Shown here piece by piece: positions 9,584-19,139 of a stretch of 38,892 nt of DNA. Source of the stretch: Suillus spraguei (Eukaryota > Basidiomycota > Agaricomycetes > Boletales > Suillaceae); assembly GCA_016800925.1 (NCBI GenBank), contig JABCPU010000561.1:1-38892 (forward strand), read 5' to 3'. Made by a program: the position numbers and the translations under genes. Each line of letters begins with the position of its first letter. Within the stretch, counting starts at the first letter, position 1. The notes beneath the pieces are model-generated. The model was not told the origin of the DNA and did not search any database. It saw nothing but the letters and a program-made list of their open reading frames with translations.

Positions 9584-9745
9584 TAGGTAGATATATGCGC
9601 ACAGACCAGGTAACCATGAGAATGTAACTGCGTATCCTAATAAGGAAGGCATGTGTTGTACAGATGCATTGAGCATATGAGTCAAGTCATGTGACATGAT
9701 ATACAGATAAAGGGAAAATGAATAGGGGCACGTACAACTGTAACA

Positions 9746-9782
9746 TTACCCCCTTATTACATTGAAAGTCACTGACTTTCAA
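9746..9782 (-). promoter_or_regulatory. Polypurine tract and adjoining perfect palindrome
   Basis: On the minus strand AATAAGGGGGTAA (9746-9758) lies directly before the 3' LTR, where second-strand DNA synthesis is primed in LTR elements. Next to it, 9762-9782 is TTGAAAGTCA, one base, TGACTTTCAA, a perfect 10-bp inverted repeat. Confidence 0.65.
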
Positions 9783-9910
9783 ACATCTCTGTTGTCATCA
9801 TAGACGGGATCATAGTTGTCATAGTTAGCGACGTCTTCATCAGCAGCACTTCCTCCTAACATATAAGCCGCTTCCTCCTCTGCTACAGTCCTTGCCTGTC
9901 GACCTTCTTT

Positions 9911-11247
9911 TCATTGTCGGCGGTTAATAAGATACTGTTCCCACCTACGCAGTGCATCATAAAATCCATCATCCTTCCAGGTAAGCGCAAACGGAGGTTC
10001 CCCACGACGCTGAGGGCAGTAAATGGACAGATGGGTAGGAGCGTGTCGCAGACAGATTTGGCACTGATAGTCGAGACAATTCTTTTGCCGATGTCCGACA
10101 ATGCCGCAGAGTCGGCATTTCATGTTTTCATCAGTGTTAGAAGTGGACATGCGTAATGGTGAAGGTGACATGATGGGTTTAGGACTAATGGATCTGGCGC
10201 GCTTCTTCCCTTTATTCTGTTTCATACGTTTTAAGGCAAGGGTGTTGTCATGCCTGAGCTGTGCTTGCTGGGCAGGGGTGAGAGTGTATGCGGATGTGGG
10301 AAGGTCGGGAGTAGTTCCTCGTTCAGCAACTGCAAGAAGTTCGTCAGAAGAGGAAGGGCAGTAACGCCAAAGTCTTTTACTAAGACTGGTGAGATAGGAT
10401 CCATTGGACCAAATGATGACGGGATAGACATGGGAGGGTGGATATGAAGGTCTCGAAGTCGAGGACCAAGCACTACCAACTCAGCGACAGGGATTCCTAA
10501 TAGTTTTGCGGCCTTACACTGTTCTTCTGTGCAAGGTTCATATAGCTCAGCAGGATGTTCGTAGGTGACTACAACGGGGGACAGTGAGGTTGGTTGATCG
10601 ATAGGAGATGGGGTTCATGGAGAGGCGAGGTCAGCTTGTGTTTGTTGTAAATCAGTAATGGCTTCTTCAACTAAGTTCCTGGCTGCTCTTGTTTCAGTGA
10701 CTGATTGTTGGATGGTTTCAATGACCGCGTTGGTGAGCTGTCCGATCTCTTGGACAGCAGTGCATAAGCCAGCAAGGGCGTCAAGACTAGAATACACGCG
10801 TGAAGAAGAGGGTGCTGGGATAGGAAGTGGCGTATCTCCCTGCGGAGAAGGAGGTCGAGCAACGCCTGCTCGGTGTTCGGCCATGATGTGAATAGCTTCT
10901 TCAACATCGCTTTTAAAAGAACCAGGAAGCAGCAGCATAGCGTAAGAACGAATGCGTTTTTGTAGATGTAGGAGGCGCTGACGATACGTAATTTCTGTGG
11001 TTTCATTGGCAGTATTTTCAATGAGGGCAGCGGTGCGAATGATGTTGACGAGGAGAAGGGCAGGGAAGGCACCTCTTGCAGTGAGGATTCTCTCAATTTT
11101 GAGAGCATGTCCTTCGCATAAAAGGGCGGCTTCAATGTAAGAGGTGTTGTTGATTTCGGTGGCAAGGGTTCTGTAGTTTTCTGCGTCGGAGTCGGGGTCA
11201 TTGTTGGTAATGGTGACAGGGGTGATGTATGCAGTGGGGAAAGACAT
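9911..11247 (-). pseudogene. Extra chromovirus ORF with a double zinc knuckle
   Basis: It starts about 55 bp after the chromodomain frame and ends inside the 3' LTR boundary, so it belongs to the element. The first 210 codons (11247-10615) encode a largely helical protein with a possible coiled coil near QEIGQLTNAVIETIQQSV and a Pro/Ser-rich linker. A TGA at 10615-10617 interrupts the frame, which continues to about 10370. After a one-base frameshift it continues to 9911 with a basic stretch (KQNKGKKRARS). Two zinc-binding motifs follow: CX2CX4HX4C (CRLCGIVGHRQKNC) and CX2CX6HX4C (CQICLRHAPTHLSIYC). Without breaks it would be about 445 residues. The knuckles suggest nucleic-acid binding, as in Gag. 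It has no transmembrane segment and so does not look like Env. The function is unknown. Confidence 0.7.
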
Positions 11248-11302
11248 TTGAAACGGTGTTAGTTGATCAAGTGCTAGTGCGAGTTGATTGACTGAAGATT
11301 AA

Positions 11303-14300
11303 TCAGAGGGCGTGTTGCTTCTTATAAGCATTCAAAATTTGAGCGGAGTTCTTCAAGTTCTTTTCTGGGAGCCATTCATTATCTCCCGATGAGTATCCTT
11401 TCCAGGAAACAAGATAGTGTCGGCGAGTGCTGGTTCCTTTGTGAGAAAGAATTGCTTCTATTTCATATTCTTCTTCTTCTTCGATGATGTCAGGTGGTGG
11501 TTCAGGGAAGTTCGGACCATGTACATCTGTTTCACTATAGGATGATAAGACGGAGGCGTGGAATGTAGAATGAATTTTCCACTGCGAAGGAAGTTTGAGT
11601 GTGAACGTGATGGGAGATAAGACATCGATGATCGGGAAAGGTCCGTATCGCTTTGGCACAAGTTCCTTGATGGGAGCTTGAGTCTAAGATTAGCGGCAGA
11701 TAGCCAAACCTTATCTCCGATCTTCCATGGAATGTACTTATCTCCTCGGGATCACTCGGCCATTGTTTGCATTGCAATGTTATGGCAGGCGATTGCTTCT
11801 TCTCTTATTTTCTGCAGGATTGTACTCGATCTTCTGCTGCAGGGACGGATGAATCAGGGATAAGATGAGGGATAGCGCGTGGTTCATATCCCATCATCAA
11901 ATAGAAGGGTGATGCATTCCTTGCATCATGTTTTCAGTGGTTGTGGACGAATTCGGTGATTGGTAGATGTTCTACCCAATCTTCGGGGTTGTTGCGACAA
12001 TAGATGCGTAGATATGTTTCGAGTTCTTGATTTAGCCTTTCAGTTTGACCATCAGTCTGCGGGTGATAAGCCGTAGATGGAGCGATAACATAGTTGAGAA
12101 GTCGGGCGAGCTCCTTAGAGAAGCGAGATAGGAATTGCGGACCTCAATCTGAGATGACTTTGTCATGGAGTCCAAATCGTCAGTAGACGTGTTTCAAAAA
12201 TAGTTTAGCAATGCCTTCAGAAGTGATGGTTTTCAAACAAGGGATAATAATTACCCCCTTCATAAGGCCATGGTCTACCACGACCATGATACTGTCAAAG
12301 CCTCCAGAGACAGGGAGGTCAGTGATAAGATCGACAGAAACCTTAGAAAAGGGTCGAGTCACGGAGGAGGGAATCGGGGCAAATGGAGGTCGAACAGGGT
12401 GAGTATCAGCTTTCATTTGCTGACAAAGGGCGCATCCTTCAACGTATTTCTGAATATAAGAGCCCATAGCGGGCCACCAGGCTTCTCGTTTGACGAGTTC
12501 TTCAGTTTTGAACCTACCGGGATGTCCCGTGGTAGGATGATCATGATATCGTTTCAGGATATCGGAACGATGTGCCAGTGGAATATAGGCGCGATTCTTA
12601 AAGTAGAGGACGTTCTCCTCAATCTTCCAGTCAGAGAGTGCCGATTTCATAGGAGGAAGGCACACGCCATCAAGGGCGTCGGATGCTGTTTTAAAGACAG
12701 GGTCGTCGAGGGGGTCAGAGGATGACAATACATCCTTCAGGTCAGTGTCAATAAGACGAATGAATAGAGCATCAGGGAGGAGGGTCTGGTCTTTGTTATC
12801 GTCTTTGCCGGAGTCATAGTCAGGCCAGCGAGATAGTGCATCAGGTACTGCTAATTTAATACCTGCAACGTGGTGCAGTTCGATGTCGTAAATAGACAAA
12901 ATCAATTGCCAACGTGCTTGGTGACGGGTAAGCTTCTGTGCACTTCTAAAGTACAGAAGATTCTTGTGGTCGGTGAATACCAGGACGGGGTGTGGGTTTC
13001 CTTCAAGATAATGGCGCCATTCATTCAATGCCCGGATTACAGCAAGGAGTTCCCGATCAAAGATCTGGTAATTGCATTCTGCGGGGTTCAAAGACTGTGA
13101 GAGATATGCACATGGGTGATAAACACCATTTTCGTCAGTCTGCAAGAGAACTCCGCCGGTTGCTATGAGTGAAGCGTCGGTAGCAATAGCAAATTGTCGG
13201 GAAGGATCAGGGTTACGGAGTACCGGTTGGGATGTAAAGCATCGTTTCAGTTCTTAGAAGGTGTCCATGCATTCGGTTGACCAATCAAAGGCCTTATCTT
13301 TCTTTGTTAAATCAATAAGAGGTCGGGCGATGTCAGAGTAGTGGGAAATGAACGTGCAGTAGAAGTTGCAAAAGCTGAGGAATGACCTAACATCTTTTAC
13401 AGATTTCGGGACTGGCCATTCGGAGATTCCCTTGGTCTTGGCAGTATCCATAGCAACTTGTCCGGGGCGAATTATCATTCCGAGGTATTCCACTTCTTCC
13501 GCATCGAAGGTGCATTTCTCTGGTTTTAAGAACAGATGTTCTTTTCATATCTTCATCAAAACCCGTCTTGTCCGTTCATGATGTTCTTCCATAGTTGTAG
13601 AGAAAATCAGGATATCATCCATGTAGATAACCATCCATCCTTCGTTGATTTCCTGTTGGAAGGTACGATTCATATATGCTTGGAAAGTAGCTGGGGAATT
13701 GCAGAGGCCAAAGAACATGATGTTCGGTTCAAAAAGGCCGAATTCTGTAGTAAAAGCAGCTTTCCAGCGATCATCGGGATGGATGCAAATATTGTTATAA
13801 CCGGACCGAATATCCATTTTCGTGAAGAACTGTGCGTTATGAAGGTGTGCGACAAGGGAGATAGGGAGTGGGAGCGGGTAAGCGTTCTTGACTGTCCAAT
13901 CATTGATGTAGCGATAATCTTGACAGGGACGCAATTCTCCACTCTTCTTTCCCACAAAGAAGAAGCCACTGGCTTGGGGTGACTTCGATTCTGAGATGAA
14001 ACCTTTCGCAACGTTTTCATCAATAAACATTTTGATGGCAGCACGTTCTTTTTCCAATAGCGGGTAAACCTTAGATGTGCGAGGGATAAAACCAGGTTTA
14101 GTATCGATCCGATGATCAATACCAGGGCGTTTGGGGGGTAGTTTGTTCAGTCCATCCTTAGCAAAGACGTCTGCAAAGTCGTGCAAATAGTCCGGGACCA
14201 ATTCTTCGAAGGATTTCTTTTTCTTTTCCTTCTCATCCGTGGCAAATTCTTGAGCTTTGTTACTGTATTTCGGAAGGGAGACTGTGGAGTAATTGGGAAG

Positions 14301-15375
14301 TTGTTCGAGTAGGGAAGTTCCGTCTCGTGTGAGAGGTGTATCCATGGATACTTCTTCGATGATCCTCATACTGACTCCATCGGTATCATATTCCACAAGG
14401 AATTCTCCATCTCCAAGCTCATAAGAGGAAATCTCTCGCACTTCTGGTGCGTGCCAGACATCGTGCATGGTGTCGAATTGGTCATCATCCTCTGTTGGGA
14501 TCAATGAGGGCACAGGTTCTTCTTCATCGGGGATTTCTTCAATTGAAGCTGAAAGAGTTTTCGGGGGGACATAGAACTTGGATAATTTCTGTACATTGGT
14601 ATCTCGTCCTGGGATCTCCTCTTCTGCTTTTCTCTTCCCATGCTTTGTTCTTCTATTGGCCGTTGCTCAATAGGTTCTTGTCCGACCCGACACTCAGGTT
14701 CAGATTCATTCTTGCGCTTTTCTGCGCGGGGAATCGGTGATACTGGTCATGGCAGTTGTACACGGGGAATGGGGTCGGTGGTACGCGGGGTTTGTACTTC
14801 CGGTTCTGGGTCTTAGAAATTGAAGGGATTACAAGAGGTTTTGGAAGTCGGGAATATTGCCATTTCTTAGAATGACAATTAAAGGCTGGAGGTAATCCAT
14901 TCTTCTGTCGATCCGTATCCATATCAATTTCAATTTCTTCTGATTTCGTTGTTCGGGGAAGAACAAGTGTTTCAGCAGCCCAATCTATACTTGGGTTCAT
15001 TGCGCGTAACCACGGAATTCCCAGAAGGATTTGATCCCTTCTTCCTAGTTTGGTGATATTGAATTTTCCATACATGGTTCGTTCATCGATTTTGACCACT
15101 AAAAGACAGTAGTGTGTGATTGGTCCTCCTTTGATAAGAGTTCCATCAGCCGTAGTAACTCAAAACAGTGTTTTGAGTTTTCGTCGTGTGATTTGATGGA
15201 GTTTCACAAACTCCTCGGAAATGAATGTTCCTGCCGCTCCTGAATCGATGACAGTGGTAATGTCGACGGATTTTAAGCGAGTACGCGAGTGAAGGGTGAT
15301 AGGGACATGAAGTTCTTTTCTTTCACCTACAGTGCGTACAAGTCTTAGTAATACATTAGGAGAAACATACGTCAA
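11303..15375 (-). pseudogene. Chromovirus pol: protease, RT, RNase H, integrase, chromodomain
   Basis: Protease: VIDSGAAGTFIS near 15265-15230. RT: LRPCQDYRYINDW, FTKMDIRSGYNN and the catalytic YMDD in VIYMDDILIFS (about 13610). RNase H: FDRELLAVIRALNEW and VFTDHKNLLYF in the 13145-12180 frame. Integrase: an HHCC-type domain ending CALCQQMK, the core start VSVDLITDLP, and a later DxGPQF and [14 protein letters not shown] in the broken part. Chromodomain: YEIEAILSHKG and HYLVSWKGYSSGDNEWLP (11303-11470), which in chromoviruses guides insertion to marked chromatin. In-frame stops lie at 15160 (TGA), 13545 (TGA), 13254 (TAA), 12180 (TGA), 12144 (TGA), 11934 (TGA) and 11752 (TGA). Frameshifts occur near 14600, 11820 and 11660. 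It cannot make a working polyprotein. Confidence 0.9.
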
Positions 15376-15392
15376 ATCTTTGTTTCTCCAGG

Positions 15393-16263
15393 TTAAAAAT
15401 CCTCAACAATCCGCCTTACAGTTTCTTCGTCTTCTTCTTCTTCTTTGACTTCGGTTTGTCGGAGCGGGGTCTTCTTCTTTCTGTCAGGACAATTATGAAT
15501 GCGGTGTCCTGTCTTCTTGCATCCGAAGCATTGTCCCTTCTTCATACATCGGATCTCTCCGTATCGGAGATTCAATCTACGACCATTGCATTGGAATCAC
15601 AGTTTGGTATGTAACGTGCATTTCCATAGTTCTTCTTTTTCTGTTGTGGAGCATGACGTGTCCTCATAGCTTGAAGACGATGATGGGAATTGTCAATGGA
15701 AACGCATTGCAGCACAACGTCTCGGAATACTTCTGAGACATCTCCTAGTGTGAAAAGCTTTGTAAGGATGCCCCAATTCAGGCCATCTTGGAAGAATTGG
15801 ATCTTCATTGCATTATCAGTGATATGGCCTTGGCTGCAAGTGCCTCGAAATCAGCGATGTAGGTGTGAAGATCTCCACTTCCTTGTTTGAGGTCCCTGAG
15901 TTTCACGAGTGCGGTTCCTTTAGTGTCCACTGGGTCGAAGGCTTCTTTGAAGCTTTTCATAAAATCCACCATTGTCCCATAACCAACTTTTTGTCCGGAG
16001 GTGTCAGTTGATTGAGCATGGTCAAGGAATTGCTCTTTCCAGGATTTGGCATTCCTTTCGGTCATAAAGGATGTTATGAAAATGATCTTCTGTTTGTCGG
16101 TAGTGTAAAGCTTTTCGTTGATATCAAAGTGAAGATTACATGACTGGATAAATTCGCGAGAATTGTCGCGATCTCCATCAAAAGCGGCTGGCTGGCCGAT
16201 CTTGTATTTGAATTCTTTGGTCGCCATATTTGGTGATTCGTCTGGTGAGTTATACTTTCTCAA
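15393..16263 (-). pseudogene. Chromovirus gag
   Basis: The matrix/capsid-type region (16263-15805) carries the retrotransposon gag pattern with KSWKEQFLDHA, FKEAFDPVD and LRDLKQGSGDLHTYIADFEAL. A frameshift near 15808 leads to the next frame (FFQDGLN...), and another near 15573 to the nucleocapsid with a CCHC knuckle, CFGCKKTGHRIHNC. After it comes an acidic tail ending at 15393. A start at 16227 (MATKEF) is as likely as 16263. It would form the particle that packages the RNA; as it stands it is disrupted at two points. Confidence 0.85.
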
Positions 16264-16425
16264 TGCCTACACGCGCTGTCTTGCTGTCCATTAGGGCTTG
16301 TCTTCTGTCAGAGGGCTTCTCTTGACAATCGGTTTAGCGTACACGTACGCTAATCTGCTTATCTAAGCAATCAGGGTTCGGGGTCGAAGACTAGATAGTC
16401 GACGATCAGGTGGACTTTAATCTTT
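16264..16425 (-). promoter_or_regulatory. Chromovirus leader with palindrome
   Basis: Untranslated leader between the 5' LTR and gag. It contains TTAGCGTACACGTACGCTAA (16334-16353), two perfect 9-base arms around AC, which could act as an RNA dimerisation or packaging hairpin. No standard tRNA primer-binding site beginning TGG is evident right after the LTR. Confidence 0.5.
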
Positions 16426-16871
16426 TGTTACGAACTGAGGTGGCATCACCAGCGACAGTGAGAAGACACAGGCGGTCTACTGGGAAGTTCTTACAATGTC
16501 CAAAAGAGGACAAGGTGAAAGTACAAGGAACGCGTTCTGAGTACGATCAAGGGTTCGGCCTCAAAGACGAGTCTAAGAGGTTCTACGAGAATAGAGACTA
16601 AGACTAAGGAGTGCTTAGACTTAGAGACAATTCAAGATGACTTAGGTTGGAGACCTAAGCGAAGGAAGTTCCAGGTAAAACCCAGTAAGATTAAAGTAAA
16701 GAATCTACTACAAGTACACTGTGCTTAAATAGGTAGATATATGCGCACAGACCAGGTAAATCCTAATAAGGAAGGCATGTGTTGTACAGATGCATTGAGC
16801 ATATGAGTCAAGTCATGTGACATGATATACAGATAAAGGGAAAATGAATAGGGGCACGTACAACTGTAACA
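16426..16871 (-). repeat. Chromovirus 5' LTR
   Basis: 446 bp, TGTTAC...GTAACA. It matches the 3' LTR except for four substitutions (TG versus CA at one dinucleotide, C versus T in a CG context, A versus G) and a 20-nt deletion at about 16757. The promoter for the minus-strand transcript should be here. Confidence 0.9.
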
Positions 16872-17583
16872 GATCCGATCTGATCAATCCTACTTCCATC
16901 CAGTCCACAGATCCTGTCTGGATCACTCATCCGAAAGTTCCTACCTCTCACACTCTAACTCCCTTGTGGACATCTGCATCTACCTCCTTTCAGCAATCCT
17001 CCTGTCTCCAGTATTCCGGCTGTGTATATTTCCTTCCACTTATTGATCTGTTACCTGTGTCTCATTTCTGACTCACACTTACTGATCCACTGTGCATTAA
17101 CTAATAGACTTCCATTATACATTGTACATAGCCCTCAGTCCCAGACTCGCTGATTATCCGTGCTAGTTACTTCCAGTATATAAATCACTTGTAAATCTCT
17201 GTAGAACCTTAGTTCAAATATCATCTTAGATTCTGCTCATTCTGTTCCTCCGGACTTGAGTTACTTCCAACTCTAGTTATCTTCTGAGACTTAGGATTGA
17301 TTCCTACAGTCTACATCTCCAACTCTACCTTCGGGTAGTCTACCTCTGTTAGTTTCTAGTTAAGGAACTCATTCCGAGACTAGTCTTAATCCTCATTCCA
17401 TCTCCACGTTCTGGATAACCTTCAGATGTCCGGATCCACTATGCTATCACTTCCAGATCTTCAGACATATATCCTCCCTCTGACATAAGGGGCATTACTC
17501 AGGAAAGGGGCACAGTGCACGAACTGAGGCCAAAGCCCTTCGGATCTCTTGCCCTTTGAGTACGGTCTTAACAGGTCTTAACA
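16872..17583 (+). repeat. Second LTR of the outer element, right piece
   Basis: Starts with the duplicated GATCC and continues the LTR interrupted at 7660. It carries the TATA-like CCAGTATATAAATC near 17173 and ends GGTCTTAACAGGTCTTAACA before the CTCCC duplication in the Harbinger gene. Net length with the left piece is about 738 bp. Confidence 0.75.
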
Positions 17584-19139
17584 CTCCCAAAAGCACCTTG
17601 AAGACCATGCATCCCCCATTCAGCAGTCTGCCGGTAGGAGAGAAGTTCACGATTGAATGCCATGAGTTCATCAATTTCAGCAACTGATCCTTGAACATGT
17701 TGGCCTTGTTTGAGGGGCGCACAGATCTGGCCTTGGATGTCATTGGTTCCACATGGGAAGGCTGTATCAGCCATGATGAAGTAACCTGAGGGAGTATGGT
17801 CTCGAAGGGAGGCATATTTGATGAGCGAGACGTGTATCATGCCAGCTGCCAGGGGCATTCATCCTTGCAGCAATAATCACCCCTGCAACATATATTTAAT
17901 GAGTGAAGTGTGAATTCTGCATCAAACTCACCTTCAGCTGAGAATACCAACACCAAGCTGATAAAGTGCTCAGAGAGCCAACCATTGTATGTTGCATTCT
18001 CAATGTCGACATCATCAGATGTTTGTATAGGTAATTTAAGACCATCAATGCTACCAAACACCCCTCTAAGTCTCCCATGACATGCAATGACAAGCGCACA
18101 ACAGCATTCAAATTCTAGACTTTTGAGCCATTGAATTTTGGCATCTCATATGGTGCAGAGGGAGAGCAGGAGAAGCCGAAGACTGAATTTAAGGTAGCAG
18201 GTGACAGTACTGGGGATAATAGCAAAAATCTGCTGTAGGCTGATAGTGTGCATGGTGGAGCTGAGATAATGCAACATAAGGCCAAGTGCCGCTCGATGCA
18301 TGCATTTCCATGCACATTCACATCATCACAAGGGATTGGTGTCTCATACTGTCACAACCCACAAACAAATTAACGCAAGGGCAGAGACTAGGACTCAAAC
18401 TAAGGTTATCACAAGAAAAGAGAGGAGCAAGGATGTCTTGGATTGCTACAGTTGTAGATACAAGAGGTTTGAACTAAAGAACTACTGCAGCGAAACTAGC
18501 TAACTATATACACATATTGAAACTGAGATATAAACTGAGTTTGAAACTACTAGCCAATCATAAAATAGAAACGAGAATCGTACGATGTGATAGTTGTGAC
18601 ATTGTTATGACATCATATTCTAGAAGGTTCTAAGATCACGTGATACTATCTTATCTTATCTTATCCGATAGCATCATAAAAGATCTCTTCTTCTTCATCA
18701 GGAAGTTCGGTTATAGAAGCGGATATGGGAATTTCAATAGGATTTGGGTTTGTCTTAGCGCTGGGTTTAGACGCTTTAGGGAAATTGAGAAAAGAGTAAT
18801 GATTTGTATTTGGAATTCATGACACATACCAGCATTGGGCAAAACCTGAATTAAGGAGCGAGGCAAAGGTAGTTACATCAATACCCATGGTGGTGATAAA
18901 GGCTCAATCATTCTGGCTATTGTATAACACCTGCCAAGGGGTGTTGATGCGAGGATTGAGGAGAAGCTGGGGTTGGCAAAGGTATAAGCAATGGGGGTTC
19001 CGGTTGTCGATACACTCTTGTTGTGATGCCTCAATCCCACCAATGAGGGCTCAGCTAAGACCCGAACTCCTTTGTCATCATCAAAAGCTTCTGCCTCATC
19101 ATCGTTGAGAAGCAGGTACTGGATTGCAAGATCGTCCAT
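17584..19139 (-). pseudogene. PIF/Harbinger transposase, N-terminal and central part
   Basis: The reading starts near 19139 with MDDLAIQYLLLNDDEAE. The pieces downstream include NTPWQVLYNSQN, AFITTMGIDVTTFASLL (about 18950-18840), and, after the element at 18350-18824, YETPIPCDDVNV, HTISLQQIFAIIPST and GVFGSIDGLKLPIQTSDD. These are followed by ATYNGWLSEHFIS, an apparent 50-nt GT-AG intron (about 17881-17931), NAPGSWHD, GYFIMADTAFP and LLSYRQTAEWGMHGLQGAFG. FGSIDGL and MADTAFP carry two of the DDE acidic residues. The frame is broken by at least three shifts and by TGA codons at 18146-18148 and near 18920. The rest of the gene is at 5697-5899. The CATAC site shows the gene was contiguous before insertion: CAGTGCTGG... 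reads QCW-YETP across it. Confidence 0.85.
18350..18824 (+). mobile_element. Short LTR-like insertion (solo LTR or remnant)
   Basis: The 475-bp insertion begins TGTCACAACCC, ends TTCATGACA and is flanked by CATAC (18345-18349 and 18825-18829). Removing it restores the Harbinger reading across the site. Inside, 18435-18502 can be read as DVLDCYSCRYKRF...NYC followed by a stop, reminiscent of a Ty1/copia Gag zinc knuckle lacking its histidine. ATCACGTGATACTATCTTAT and repeated CTTAT near 18635-18665 resemble fungal copia LTRs. It is either a solo LTR or a small deletion derivative. The internal knuckle reading is weak. Confidence 0.7.

Larger units (their letters stand above)
7661..9745 (-). 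repeat. Chromovirus 3' LTR, interrupted by Tc1
   Basis: The two parts, 7661-7966 and 9586-9745, together match the other LTR at 16426-16871. Without the Tc1 element and its duplicated TA, the LTR is about 466 bp. It is longer than the other copy by 20 nt, near AACCATGAGAATGTAACTGC. Confidence 0.9.
7661..16871 (-). mobile_element. Ty3/gypsy chromovirus with an extra 3' ORF
   Basis: The element has two LTRs beginning TGTTAC and ending GTAACA, flanked by the 5-bp duplication GATCC (7656-7660 and 16872-16876). Coding order on the minus strand is gag, protease, reverse transcriptase, RNase H, integrase and chromodomain, which is Ty3/gypsy order, followed by an additional ORF. Length without the Tc1 insert is about 7.6 kb. 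The coding part holds at least eight in-frame nonsense codons and about six frameshifts, so it is dead. The LTRs differ by only four substitutions and one 20-nt deletion. It was inserted in opposite orientation to the outer LTR. Confidence 0.9.
5900..17583 (+). mobile_element. Outer LTR-type element, split by later insertions
   Basis: The element starts TGTCATATACC, ends GGTCTTAACA (TG...CA termini) and is flanked by a perfect 5-bp duplication CTCCC at 5895-5899 and 17584-17588. After removing the chromovirus it holds a copy of the LTR start (5900-about 6497), a segment of about 1 kb found only once (about 6498-7482), a copy of the LTR end (about 7483-7629), and then directly a second LTR (7630-7660 joined to 16877-17583, about 738 bp). 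No gag or pol is recognisable, so it is non-autonomous or deleted. Either the unique segment is internal sequence (TTGGCGCTGGG near 6523 resembles a primer-binding site), or it is an insertion or length variant within a tandem LTR pair. The strand is that of TGTCATAT reading rightward. Confidence 0.7.

Noticed and set aside
9911..11247. Extra chromovirus ORF as an envelope gene
   Set aside because: It has no signal peptide, membrane segment or fusion-type region; the zinc knuckles point to nucleic-acid binding.
10615..18148. Reassigned UGA codon as explanation for the many TGA stops
   Set aside because: Host-type genes here (PhyH, fungalysin, Tc1) end normally and use no internal TGA, and the chromovirus also has frameshifts and a TAA. 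Decay explains it better.
18350..18503. A functional zinc-finger gene at 18300-18503
   Set aside because: The frame starts in the Harbinger pseudogene and continues into a transposon with a clear target duplication, and the knuckle lacks its histidine.
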